From contig CAJNYU010004302.1 in NCBI GenBank assembly GCA_905331475.1, positions 124,001-188,000 of the forward strand: a DNA stretch of 64,000 nucleotides. The letters are read 5' to 3'. The position numbers were made by a program, and so were the translations under genes. This DNA comes from Rotaria socialis. Taxonomy: Eukaryota > Rotifera > Eurotatoria > Philodinida > Philodinidae. Positions 52,001 to 63,782 of this stretch are shown here, one piece after another. The notes beneath the pieces were generated by a model. The model worked only from the letters and a program-made list of their open reading frames with translations, had not been told where the DNA came from and did not search any database. Position 1 is the first letter of the stretch; the number at the start of each line of letters is the position of its first letter.

Positions 52001-53184
52001 TTCTCAAAATTAAACTATGTTGAACGTTATATAAACGCAAATTTTCAGTATGCAACATGCTATATTGATGAAATTAAAGAACGATATGAATATCCAGGTA
52101 ATTGATAACTTGCGAGAGAAAGAAAACGCCACGAAATGCTTGTTTTAAAATTTGTTCTGTATTATCTAGGAGAAAATAATATAACAATGCGATTGAAACT
52201 TTATATTGATCTTGTTTCTGATTTAATGTTCAACTTTCATATGGTTCATTGTTTGAATTTACGTGCACAATTGCCAAATCAAAAATCATCGAACTATGCC
52301 TATATTTATTCACATAGGCCAACATTTAAAGCGCGAAGTTTATTTCGAGATCATTTGAAAACATTGCCACATGTTATTGGACATTTTGCTGAATTAGGTG
52401 AATATTAAGATAGATGAGAAAGACATTTGTTCGAATTTGAGAAATTTAACTTTGCGAGAAATGTTTTCCTACAAAAACATAGTCTAAGAATTAGTACTGC
52501 GTGAGAATTGCAGCGGACTTTTCGGAACATTTTACGCTTTGAAGAGCCGATGGTAGAATAAATTCGGTCATTTTCTTCGTCGTTCGATCTTTCAGGGTAA
52601 CTTCTTTTTTTATAGTCAAACTGCGTTCAGGAATCGAGCAGTTTTAGTATTCATTTTTTTTCTGAACAACTAGATTATGTATTTGGCGTTCCGTTGGCAC
52701 GAGGTTACCGGCAAATACACAAAAATGTTAACATGAGCTATTATAATTATTCAAATGATGAAGAAAATTTTAGTCGACAAATAATTCGCTATTGGGCGAA
52801 TTTTATTAAAACCGGGTTTGTTAATTATTTTATGTTCTATTCTTAATTATTCTTCTTTGAAATAGAAATCCAAATAACGATTCATTATCAACAATACAGT
52901 CGAACGTTCAATGGAGACCTTATACAAAAAATGAACATAATTATGTTGTTTTTCAATTAAACAATATTCATAACGAGCCGAAATATTTTGATTCCATGTA
53001 TTATTTTTGGTTGAACTTTTATCAAAAGGAATTAAATAATGGATGTTTTAAACAATTAATCGTAAACAAAATGAAAAAACATCTTAGACCGATTTTAATG
53101 GTTCTATTTGGTCTATTATCAATTTTAACTATGTATTGTATTTGTAAATGTTATCAAAAACAAAAACCTAATACTCAACATTAA
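49041..53184 (+). CDS. Membrane-anchored carboxylesterase/cholinesterase-family protein
   Basis: Seven exons in frame: 49041-49800, 51135-51269, 51328-51549, 51600-52097, 52170-52397, 52674-52815 and 52866-53184, about 767 residues. A hydrophobic signal segment (IISFVLYIFILLFQ) is near the start. Alpha/beta-hydrolase landmarks are FLGIYYAEIP, DDCLSLNIYRPD, the oxyanion SHGG, NFRLNYHGFL, GNFGLWDQLLAVEWI and the elbow AGHSAGAGN, with the nucleophile Ser present but His replacing the usual Glu of GESAG. An acidic residue sits in GVTLNEGLYF, and the likely catalytic His is in GHFAELDYVFG. An Asp/Glu-rich low-complexity insert (DHDEDEDDDEDL) interrupts the C-terminal half of the domain. A single transmembrane helix (LRPILMVLFGLLSILTMYCI) and short Cys-rich tail end the protein, as in neuroligin-like proteins. 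It may be an enzyme or an adhesion protein. Intron 1 is 1.3 kb. Confidence 0.88.
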
Positions 53185-53339
53185 CCGCCACTGACTTCAG
53201 TACCTTGATTTTGTAACAATATAGAAATACATAGAGATAGAGTGTTTATAGGATGCTGTCTTTTTTGTGATTTTTATAATAATAATAAAAAAAACAGACT
53301 ATAACATACAGAATAGATTTCTCTCTTTTCTTTTCAAAT

Positions 53340-54976
53340 TTATTCATAAACGATTTTTGTTGATGGTGGATGGCGAGATTTTTTGTAATTTCGTCGATGA
53401 TAAACAGGCTCATCGTCGTAGATGTAGTCGACTTCATTGCCATCTTCATCAACATAGATGACTTCGTCTTCATATTCTGAACGACGATCATCGTCAACAT
53501 AAACAATGTCTGAACGAGCTGGACGACGACGAACTACAGGTGATGGGGATTCATCAACATAAACATATTCGGTCGGAGGCGGTGGAGGCCTTCGAAGAAC
53601 TGTTCTTCGACGTCTTGGTTGTTCATAGACAACATGTGCTGGTTCAGGTTCATTATAATATCGATCGTCAGCGTCATAATATGGAGGATCATGTACAACA
53701 CGTCTTACTCGTTGTGGTCGTTTACCGAGTGAGCCATCCTAAATTGAGTAATAATGAAACGAAATCAATCGAAGAAAAATGACAAGTGAAGAACTGCGAA
53801 AGTTTAAATGGTAATTTCTTTACAATAGCAAGAAAAGAAGCAAACCTCGTCTGTCATTTTCACTTGTATGATTACATTTTTCTTGTTCGTTGTATCTGGA
53901 CGAACGATAAATGTCGTATTTTTTTCCTCGGTTTTTATTTGTGCCGGTGCAGATGACGATTGACTTATAATAGGCTGAGACGGTAATGGTGGCGCTGATG
54001 TCGAAGGATTATTATTATTATTAGCTTGAGGCATAGGATAAAAGTAGGGTTGCGTAAAATAGTTAGGATTTGACGAAGGCTGAAGAAAAAAATGCTGCCC
54101 AGGAGGCTGATTAGGAACTGTAGTCATAGGTAAAATCATAGGAGATATATGGGAGTATGGAGAAACATTTGAATTTGGTAAAAACATAGTAGAATTAGGA
54201 GGATATGAGGGACCCGCTGTTTGAGGGAAAAACATAAAGGGTGCAGGAGGAGCGATGGATACAGTTGGAATCTTTGTAGAAGTATGGGCACGATGATTTT
54301 CTTTCGGACGAATAATGACAGTAGGAGATGTCTGATGTTTTGGCTGATTAATGGGTGGAAACGAAGTAAAATAGGAAATTGTTGGTATATCACTCACCGG
54401 ATGATAGTCGTCATAAGCATAAGCAGGTGATTCGGTTCGACGATGCACTACATAGTCATCATTAGATACACGCATTCGTCGTGGTCTGTCATAGACATCT
54501 CGAGGTTGAGGATCATCAACGGGCGGCGGTCTCTGATAATACACAGGTAGAGAAGTGGGAGGAGCAGAATAAGCATTATTATGAGTATTAGGAAAGCGTA
54601 CTGGTTTTCGTTCGACATTTCCTCGTTCTATCATTGGATTAGTTTGTCTCATGGCCGGTCTAGTGCCAACATTTTGATGCATGTCTTCAGTACGTTTTTG
54701 TTGAGCAGGTGGCGTTCGTTTTACGATTGTAGACTTTTTTGGTATTTCTCGTCGAGCACCATTTTGTATCTGATTGGTTTTCGGCGCTTTAGAATTCGTT
54801 CCATTGCGTATTGCCGGCAACGTAAATGTATCTGATCGTGGCGCTTGTTTGACAGACGCTGTTGATCGTTGTGGTGGTAATTTGCTGCCTGCTGTTGCTT
54901 TTGAATTTGAGAATAAACCATTCTGATCATTGTTTCGTCGGTTCTCTTGAAACTGCTTGTGATAACTTTGTGACAT
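53340..54976 (-). CDS. Disordered Pro/Arg/Tyr-rich protein of unknown function
   Basis: Two clear exons: 53846-54976 and 53340-53738, joined in phase (MTDE then DGSLGKRP). The chosen start is MSQSYHKQFQENRR. The first half is basic and rich in Gln, Asn, Pro and Thr; the middle has Pro-Tyr-Phe runs (PPAPFMFFPQTAG, QPYFYPMPQ). A Lys-rich strand IIRPKE/FIVRP-like motif occurs twice (TVIIRPKENHR and TTFIVRPDTTN). The C-terminal exon is a dense alternation of Arg and acidic/Tyr residues (RRRTVLRRPPPPPTEYVYVD and VIYVDEDGNEVDYIYDDEPVY). No domain recognised; the composition suggests a scaffold or RNA-associated linker protein. A further ATG-bearing exon with a good donor lies at 55280-55372 (MPISSGFTQDRR), but I cannot find a convincing acceptor to join it. 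It is convergent with the esterase gene, 155 bp away. Confidence 0.7.
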
Positions 54977-55735
54977 ATAAAGTTTTTCTTTCGTTTTTCC
55001 CTTTTTTCCTCTCCTTTTTTTTTCGATGTAATAAAATATTCCGACTAACTGCTGTTCGGTTAATTTTCTTCTTTTTTAATGTCTCATTTCAAAATCACTC
55101 ATCGTAACTATTTGACGGTTGCTCTTAGTTATGACAAAAGAAGAAAAAAAAACATTTGCGTTCTTCTCATTCAGATTTTTTTCTTATTCTTTTTTTAAAT
55201 CAATGAATAAAAAGGTATGCCATGAAAAGTATTAATGTGTTCAAGCAAGAATAAAAAGTTAAAACTAAATGAAACTTACTTGAGCTGCTCGTGCAACGAT
55301 TTGCGGCCGTACAGTACGATTTCGCGCTCGTAAATATCTTCTATCTTGAGTGAAACCACTTGAGATTGGCATTGATGTTAAAAAATTAGTAACTTTTTAT
55401 CACGTTGTTGATTATATAATTGACTCCTTTATGATTGAAGGCTTTATATAAAAGACAAATAGGTTATTTTAATAGAGAATACTCTTACTGTTCACTCTTA
55501 TATTATTATTTGATATATATATATATATATGTATGTCTATGTCTATGTCTATGTCTCGGTGTGGAACTTAGATATGGCTGCAAACGAGAAAAAATAAAAG
55601 TTAAAAATTTTCACTTGCTACTATTGACCAGGAAATTCCTTCAAGCGATAAAAATGAAAATTCTATGCACTATGAATACTCCAAAAAACAAAATGTTTCT
55701 ACAGTCTGACGATATATTTCAGCAGTGTTCAGACT

Positions 55736-56000
55736 TCCAAAAAAGGAAATTTTGGAAGTTTTGGAAATTTCAAGTACTTGTGTTCTAAATTGTTTGGTAC
55801 TTCCCAAAATTATACAATTTCCGAAATTTCTGAAATTTCCAAAATTCTGTACAAAGCGAAATTTCCGAAATTACAGAAGATTCCGAAATTTCTAAACTTT
55901 CAAATATTTTCAAAAAATTTTCATTTGCTTTGCTACGTAGTAATCGAGTTGATGGAAGCTTCGGGAATTTCTGTAATTTCCTTTTTCGGAAATCTGAACA
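55736..56000. mobile_element. Foldback element built of TTTCCGAAATTTC-like units
   Basis: About 265 bp. The ends are inverted copies: TGTTCAGACTTCCAAAAAAG on the left and the complement of ctttttcggaaatctgaaca on the right. The interior is a dense, degenerate series of the self-complementary core ggaaatttc / ttccgaaatttc, at least nine times between about 55755 and 55900. The two-strand symmetry creates open frames on both strands, which I treat as artefacts. No target-site duplication was clear. Confidence 0.65.
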
Positions 56001-57241
56001 TACCTCATCTAAAAATAAAAATTCCATTAAAATTGTTTTTCTATGCTAAGTTATTAATCGAAACTCAAAAGAGAGATCACGACATTGATTTAAAACACGC
56101 CATAGAAGTGTAGCACACATAAAGCAATTAGCTAATGCAGGAATTCTTTTATGGATATTCTCATCACTAGTTTGACTCGGCATAATGCATTAAGCTCTAA
56201 CTCAAAAGCAATTAATCAGTTAAAAGACTTCCATCGTTCATGTCATCACCGTCGCAACTGAATCCAAACGTTAAAATTTCGATCTGTTAGGAATTGTTAT
56301 TTAACCACTGTACTTTTATAAATTTTTTTTCTGACGTCCATCTGGTAAACAAATTTCGGTTTATTTCAATCGCATTGTTTGTTTAAAGAACTTCAGGCAA
56401 AATCAAACAAAAACAATATTGTATGACGAGATGCTTTTAAAAATAACTTTTGCGACGAAGTTTAGTTAATAAAAAGAAAAAAAATGAAATCTGACAAATC
56501 TATCCGATTGTACATACGCTATTGATTAATCGGAGATGAAAAAATAAAAACACTTTTCAAATAAACCCTTATCCTCGCTGATAAGTATAAATATTCCTAT
56601 TGCAAATACAGAAGAAAAAACAGGTCAAATCAACAATAAGCACTAAAATCTCATAAGTGATATACGAAGGGGAAAAAAACGACAAGATTATGCTTAAATA
56701 AACTACAACAAAATACTTCGGAGTAAAAAATCTATTGTAGCACGGTTCAAACTAAATTCTTTTGCTATTGTCCGACCGAATAAAGGCAAAGGCCGTGGAG
56801 ATGAAAATGAAAAATGAAAAATATTTGATCAAGTCTATTTATTTCTATCGCGATAGAAGGTATTTTAAATTAGCGCGTAGAAAAAAATCTCCTGTTTCTA
56901 CTTACATCGTAGAATGAAACATATCCGATTTCAGAAGATTGACTTTCGCTTTTTCGACATCTCAGATACCATAATACTGCTTCTTATTACATGGAAAAAA
57001 AAAGAAATGTAATAAGATGTAGCAATCGAACACTTGGCTGCTATTGTTGTTTATTACAGCATCGGTACTTGAAAATCTTTTCTTCATTTTTCTCTCTTTT
57101 GTTAATAGTATAAGTTCAAGTCTGATCTCACATTTATTTCATTAATATTGATGTTTGAACAAGTGAAATTTAAAAAAAAAGGTAATATAAGATAAGGGTA
57201 AAGTAAAAATAAGTCTAAAATGCATTTGATTTATTCGATGT
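56001..57241. other. Intergenic stretch
   Basis: AT-rich flank downstream of the myosin light-chain gene. No coding exon, RNA gene or further repeat was recognised. Several AATAAA-type strings are present on the minus strand just beyond the light-chain stop. Confidence 0.45.
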
Positions 57242-58192
57242 TTATTCGTCTTCTTTGCCACGTTTGATTTGTCGAGTAAATGCAGCATAGTCAAGATTTC
57301 CCTTTGGATCTATTGGGGCGCCATCAAGCATTTGACTGAACTAAAATTGAGAAAGAGAAACAAAAAGAGACAAACATATTTACTTAAATTAACAAGAAAA
57401 ATAAATTCATACCTCCATATCGGTCAATCCTTTAAAAGAAAAACAAAATAAACAGTTAGTATTTATTAAAAAATATTATCTTTTTTCTCTCAAGTACTTA
57501 CGATCATCAGGACGACCTTCACATGTAAGAACTTCTCGTAAACTATAATATAAAACAACAACAACAAATAGTAATCATAGATATTTTAGTTTTTCTTCTG
57601 ACTTTTTTTGATTTATGAATCCAGTTCCTTCCTTATCGAAGTTTTTCCATGCATTTAATATAACATTTTCTTCATCTGTACCGTTTAATCGGTCTCCAAA
57701 TAAACTCAAAATTGTCGTAAAGTTAACTGGACCTTGAGCTTCATCAAGCATAGCTTTTAATTCGGCATCTTTTGGTGCTTTACCGAGTGAAGCATAGACT
57801 TCTTTCAAGTCGTCCATACTAACTGTGCCGTCGCGATCTTGATCCATGAGATTAAATGCCTAGCACACCAGAATAACATAAATTATTTCTATTGAAAAAA
57901 CAAACAAATTTTGAATAAATACTTCTTTGAATTCTTGCACTTGTTTTTGATCAAACATGGAGAAAACGTTACTTGTGGCACGTTGAGCCTTCTTCTTCAT
58001 TTTTTTCTATTAAATAAAAATATACATTTTGTTTTACTATTCTCGTGAAGGACAAATTTATTCTCTGCTAACCCAAAGCCTTTATATTTTTTGTGAAGTT
58101 AATTATTATCGAAATACTTTATCGTTTAGACACTGGCACCTTCATTTTCAGTTCAGTATTATTTTTAAAACGACACAACTTACGTCTGTCAT
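57242..58192 (-). CDS. Myosin regulatory light chain (non-muscle/smooth type)
   Basis: Six exons in frame: 58184-58192, 57923-58006, 57603-57859, 57502-57542, 57413-57429 and 57242-57340, giving 168 residues, normal for the family. The phosphorylation motif [12 protein letters not shown] is intact, with the Thr-Ser pair targeted by MLCK/ROCK. EF1 ([12 protein letters not shown]) keeps the divalent-cation ligands, and [20 protein letters not shown] and [16 protein letters not shown] are family signatures. It binds the myosin II neck and switches motor activity in contractile tissue or the cell cortex. The first exon codes only MTD and ends in a strong GTAAGT donor; without it, translation would start at 58000. 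Exons of 9, 41 and 17 nt are unusually small. The stretch after EF1, [19 protein letters not shown], is shorter and more divergent than usual. Confidence 0.9.
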
Positions 58193-59054
58193 TGTTGAGT
58201 TTAGCTGCGTGTACGAGAAGGATCGTGTGTATCGTATGCACAAGTAGTTTACCACAATAGATGATTGCAAGCAAAAGAGCACCCGATTTTATCTTCCTTT
58301 CTCTCTACTTGGTAATGTTTTTGTTGTTGACGGTGCTGCTACAACGAGAATTGCCTATTTTGGTGCTATATTACACAAACGTAGGACGATGACGAGTAGA
58401 AGAGAGAGAGAGAGAGAGAGAAAAGCCGGATAACCGCTACTGATATTAGTGCAGTTTTTTTTCTTCTTTCGCCTCTCTCTCTCGCTTAGTTAACGTTTAG
58501 CATGTACACGCACCGTACAGTACATATATATATATATTTCTTTTCCGGCAAGTAGCACGGCCGTGGTGTACACTAAAACGATCTCATATTTCTTCTCTCG
58601 CTCCCTGGCATATACACACAAGCAAACAACGAGCGAGACCTAATCTGGTACGAATGAGAAAAGAATTTTTCTTTTTCCTATGGTTATTATTCTAGACATA
58701 CAACTTGCTAGAATGTTATTGGTCTTTAAACTGAGAAGCAAAAAAAAGAAGAACGACAGATATCTCAAAAAAAATATACAATGTAGTTAGTAGGACGACT
58801 TTCTTTTCTCGTTGTATTTGTATCTTTATTCTGGCAGAAGTTTAATCCAAGGCTAATTATTTATATATGCGTTTACATGAAGAACAACAAGAGAAACAAG
58901 TCTATATCAGTTTTGTTCTCAATGAAATTTTCCTATGGAAAAATCAGATACGATTGTTTGTGTCTCGTTTTTATTTAACAAAAAAAAACATTATGATACG
59001 AATCAAAGAAAACAAATAAGACTAGAATAAAGATCATGCACAGCAGGAAAACGA
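58193..59054. other. Intergenic stretch with GA repeat
   Basis: Upstream flank of the light-chain gene and 3' flank of SIL1. A GA dinucleotide run lies at about 58400-58421 and a TA run near 58523-58538. No coding exon found. Confidence 0.5.
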
Positions 59055-61038
59055 TTACAAATCGTCCGTTGATCTTTGCCGTAATTGCGTTAAGAGTATC
59101 TGTATATTATTGAAAATATCCGCATAGTCGTTTAGATTGTTGTGTTTATAAATCGTATTGAATTTGTCGAGTGTTGATATCAGGTGAATGAAATCTGCGC
59201 GACAAATATCAATCAATGGTATCATGGCGTTTATTGTTTTGTCAATATGATCGAAATTATCTGTATCGAACAACAATGCCAATCGACTGGAAATACGAGC
59301 ACACCAACCGTAATCAACTAGTTGATTGAGTATATGTAAGCTAGAATGATATATACAATAAAATACTGCTTATAAAAGAGCAAAATGTATTGTTATTAAT
59401 ATCAGTATTTGTTATTTCATCTGATGTATTGTGGGCGAATTCGACAAGTCTGTTGGAGTTTAAATGAATGGTAACGCTGGTTTTTTGTACAAGAATCTGT
59501 TTTGAGAAAAAACTATTCTGTGCGAAATGTTACATCCTGATTATTTACTATCTTGATGGGAAAGGGCAAGCTGCAGCTGTGAGCTTTGCTTTAATAGCTC
59601 AATCATAGATACATCAGGATAAAAGCACAGGCATTCTAACGAATGTCGTCGCAATTAGCTACCAGTTCTTCATCAGATTACAGTGAGAATTCTTACTTAC
59701 TTTTCATATGCTTCTTTTTTGATATCCATCGCATGGTTCTAGACGACAAAAGTAGTTTTCGAAAATAGAAACCCTCCGTTATTTTTCGCAGCTTACTTTT
59801 TCAGTAATTAAATCATTCATAAGCGTAAGAGCTCGTACAGCTATTTTATTGTTTAGATCGAGCATTTTAATCATTAATTCTGCGCCACTATGTTCGAGGA
59901 AAGTTTTTTGAGCTGCCGGAAAATTTCTCAATAAAGTTGATAGTGCAAAAAGAAGCCGGAGAATTATATTATCATCTGATTCTATATTTAACAGATGTAA
60001 AAGATGTTGCATACAGTTGCTTTGTAATGCTTTCAATTGAACTTTAGGATTTCTAAATCGTAAAGAAAACAAAATAGAACATGCGTTCGACTCTATCGTC
60101 TGTGGGGGACTTGATTTACCCTTGAAAAGCTGCGCCTAGTGCAAGACTGGCTAAATTTCGAATTTCAGCATCGGTATTTGTAGAATTGAGTAAAGCGATG
60201 AGTAAGTCGAGGCCATTCATATCAGCGAAGAGTATTGCATTATCATACTGAAATAGTAAGAATTAGATTCTAGAAAAAAAAGGAAGTGACGCGAACTTGA
60301 TGTAGATAATATTCGAGATCGGTTAGAATTGTTTTTGTATTATCATCATTATCGGTTTTATTTAATTGGTCGATCAGAGTCACTAAAATTTCTTGATCGG
60401 TTTGAATTTTCATATTCAACGATTCGAACTCTTTTTTTAATTCGTCATATGGACGAAATCGCTGGCGGATGTCTTCTTCGTGTGCCTAAATATATTTTTA
60501 AAAACAGTATTTAGACGATATATTTGTTCTAACTGAAATCTTACTTCATCACTTTGAACATCATCTTTGCTTAAATCAAGATTAGCAAAAGCTTTTTCAA
60601 GATTTTTTCGACTGATTTCTTCTTGATCTGCTTCTTAAGAAAAATCGAATTTTGTTTTTCATTTAATTCAGTTTTCTTAACCTACCAGGTGAAACCGCGA
60701 TGATTTCATTCGATGTTGATTTTTGTTCGTTATTGTCCAAAAGTTTAGCTTCTCGAAGGCCAGTTTCGAGATTCAATCGAATATGAAGACCAGGTGGAAT
60801 TTGTTGCCCTAAAAAAATAGAGAAAATAAATTCATATCGTTATTTATTAATTCTACAAAAATACCTTCGCTAATCGTTTGCCATTCGTTTGTTGGAATAA
60901 ATTCTTTCGCATCTTCTGGATCTAACAAAAGACTTCACTGAGAGGAGAAAAATAAATGAGATCTGATTTACCTTCGGATGGTTGAGCAGCTACTGCAAAA
61001 ATTTGAATTAACAAATAAACGAAGAGTAACGATTTCAT
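59055..61038 (-). CDS. SIL1: SIL1 nucleotide exchange factor for BiP
   Basis: A multi-exon gene from a signal peptide at 61038 (MKSLLFVYLLIQIFAVAAQ) to the stop at 59055. Family landmarks in order are EFIPTNEWQTIS, GQQIPPGLHIRLNLETGLREAKL (split here by an intron before it), RQRFRPYDELKKEFESLN, LTDLEYYLHQYDNA, LASLALGAAFQ-NPKVQLKALQ, LLFALSTLLRNFPAAQ and TLMNDLITEK. These are the armadillo-like repeats that grip the BiP ATPase domain. SIL1 acts in the ER lumen to release ADP from BiP. The C-terminal segment (FNNIQILLTQLRQRSTDDL) aligns with the vertebrate end, but the terminal KELR-type retention signal reads TDDL here. All introns are short. Confidence 0.93.
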
Positions 61039-61454
61039 TTTTTATGAATGGAAGAAAGATTTGCGCTAGCGCATGCAGGTGATTCATCAGATGAAAAATG
61101 ACGCGTACCAATAGATGCAGGTAGTCAATAGAGTGCAGTACATTATAAATCATAAATTTTATACTCATTCTCGTAGGAGAATCAAAAAGAAATCAATGCA
61201 ACAAGAACACACGATATGTTTGAAAAGTTAACACGCCACCATTTGATTTCGAGTTTTATTATCTCGACAAACTTGGAAAGACATTGATGCTATTAGTTAT
61301 ATAATTGTCAATTTAAGTAAGGTTATTATTCGATGCATGAAGAAGCTCAAGGTTTTTCCGTGTAGATTGTTTATATACATGTACTTTGATTGACATATGC
61401 TCGGCAATGCATATTTTGTGAAAACAAAAAAAGGAAAAGAATTGATAGTGTCTA
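61039..61454. other. Spacer between SIL1 and the death-domain gene
   Basis: About 415 bp between two minus-strand genes; it must contain the SIL1 promoter and the 3' end of the upstream gene. No RNA gene or repeat was recognised. Confidence 0.5.
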
Positions 61455-63782
61455 TCAAACATTTTGACATTTATATCTTAAATCATCAATTTTAAACCTA
61501 TACGCCAAATCAACACGGCCGATATGAATCAAAGCTGAAATAATATTTTCTATAGTGTGATTTGTTTTGAATGCGTTCTGCCGTTTTAGCCATTTTAGTA
61601 ATGTTTCATTTTCAAGTTTTGTCTGTTCTAATTTCGCGGAACTGTCCTTCAATAAATTCACTTTTGAATTTCCATATAACGATGTCGTTGATTGAGAGTA
61701 AGGTTGCCGTTGCGATGTTCGAGACGCGAACAGTGGATTCATCAAAGACGGATGTATATTCAGAGCTTCGGCCAGTTCACGTTTATCCTCAGTCAATGCT
61801 TCGATGATTCCCTAGAATTTAACAAAAAATATTTAGCCAGGCAATTGACGGTGATTGTCTTGCCGTAAAAAAGTTCGGTACACTAAATGGAATCATTTGC
61901 GATTGTGAAGATGGCAATTGAAAAGCAGCTTTCGGTAAGCGAATACGAATAGCACATATAATATTTGCATCATTAAGATCCCGAGCTGTTAACCGTTCAA
62001 AGCCCGATCGGCCACTTGTACCTCCAGTATTACTTATTGTTTCCGGCCCACTGAAAGACACTCGTGGCGATGAATTATTTGGTATACTATCCGTTGTGTC
62101 AATATCTTTCAAATCCGATGACGTTCTCGAAGAGACAACCGTCGCGGTCTAAATTTTATTTAGAAAACAAAGTGCAAATCGTTCTCTGATAGCTTCACTC
62201 ACAAGTGTACTACTCGTCGATCCAACAGTGGTGTTATGTGCATTTATTTCGTAGAGATTGAGTGTTCCAATAAAATCATCATCGGTCTTTTGACGATAAA
62301 TATCAATTGGATAAATGTCGAATTCAACAACAACAGGATATCGAGCGTGTAGTCGAAAACTTAAATCGACTAAACGGAAATAGAGTTTGAAGAGTTAGAA
62401 GAAAATCCTATTGAATTCAATTTTACCCTTTTCATGCACGTCAATATTACCCATAGGTCTAATTCTTACCTAAACTAAAACGTATTCCACCAAACAGTCG
62501 CTTTTCTAAGCCTATGATATCTTACACAAGCTCCTTCGGATAGACAAAATTGAACATATTTTGCGTTGCTCCGAAATGAATTCCGTATTGATAATGAATG
62601 ATGTGATTGATGCTGATTTATTTTCTGTAATTGTGTTTTGCTCTCACTATCATTAAATAAATGTTCGTCAAAAATATTTTCGGTATAATTTCGTTTGCGA
62701 AGAATATCTTCGGCTAATCGTTGATCTTGCACCGGTACAATCATAAGTGCATAATGACCAAACGAATTAGCCCATGATGGATCTCGAGCTAGAACACAAG
62801 AAAATAATTTTGCTGACGTTAATGACCAAAGATTCTCGGCTAATTTATCAAATTTTCCTTCATTCGTTGATTCCGGCCAACAACGAATAAGAATGATTCG
62901 ATCGAGTAGTGCTGTCTATATCAAAATATTTTATTTCCAAAGCAATACTTCAAAAGGATTCTCACTAAATTGATCATGTAAATGTCTTTATCAGCTATTC
63001 GTGCAATAGTGGCGAAATTATTACAATTTTTCCATTTTCGATTTTTATAACCAAGTAATATAATAGGAGCATTTTCATTTTTAAAACCATCAAGTTTCCA
63101 ATTGAATGGTGACTTTTTCGATGTTCCCGCTTGAGAAATATCCTCCCGGTTGATAGTAAATTTTGTTTTAATAAGATTTTCTTGATTATTTATCTTCACT
63201 TGGTCGAGAATAGCTGCTATACTTGGCAATTGGGACATCACCGACGGTGAATTCAATCGATTCGTTGATGTTGGGGTTGCATTTAATGAGCCGCCAGCTT
63301 CATCGTATTTTTCTTGTTCAAATTTTCTACGCTGTACAAGAATTTTTTCTACAAAAAGAAAATTTTTAAAAATGTTTTTCATGAAAATCTTTTTTTAAAT
63401 ACGTTGAGCTTTTCGGCGACGTTTCTGTAGGTCATCATCTGTTTCATTGAATACATTAAAATATCGAGTCAATTGAACTGTCATAGTTATGATGCCTTCG
63501 GTTTTCGATTCTTTATACCATTCAAATTCTATTAAATCCGATGAAGCCAACAGTTGATCTTCACTTTTTAGAGCTACGAAGACCGACGAAAATATAAAAG
63601 TCGAAACAAGAATGTCTACTCATACCAGTCATACATCGAATTAGTTCATTGTTGAATGGTATTATACGAATTCGTGGAGGACGAGTGAAATAATTTTTAG
63701 GCGTTTCAATATGAAATATCGATGAATATTCACTTGTATAGACAGAAGATGAACCTATTACATTTTTGATGAATATAAACAT
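61455..63782 (-). CDS. Death-domain protein, possibly DTHD1-like (5' end uncertain)
   Basis: At least seven minus-strand exons keep frame, from about 63782 to the stop at 61455. The N-terminal part has a beta-rich region (IFHIETPKNYFTRPPRIRII, then LIEFEWYKESKTEGIITMTV). The middle has FKNENAPIILLGYKNRKW and ALLDRIILIRCWPES. Near the end lies FRLHARYPVVVEFDIYPID. The last exon (61455-61811) encodes a death-fold pattern: LTEDKRELAEALNIHPSLMN, then ETLLKWLKRQNAFKTNHTIENIISALIHIGRVDLA, with the W-L, helix-5 and I-G-R-x-D-x-A signature of death domains. DTHD1 combines a ZU5-like region with a C-terminal death domain, which fits, but I could not confirm ZU5. Death domains assemble signalling complexes. 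A 56-bp intron at about 62473-62528 restores frame, and intron 61812-61863 appears to be GC-AG. The real start may lie beyond the window. Confidence 0.65.

Noticed and set aside
55778-56113. Open frames on both strands rich in Phe, Lys, Ile and Ser
   Set aside because: They arise from the repeated ggaaatttc palindrome, which is open in several frames; not a gene.
62475-62528. Premature stop in the death-domain gene (frame ends VWWNTF)
   Set aside because: A GTAAGA donor and TTTAG acceptor define a 56-bp intron that restores the frame, so the gene is not broken here.
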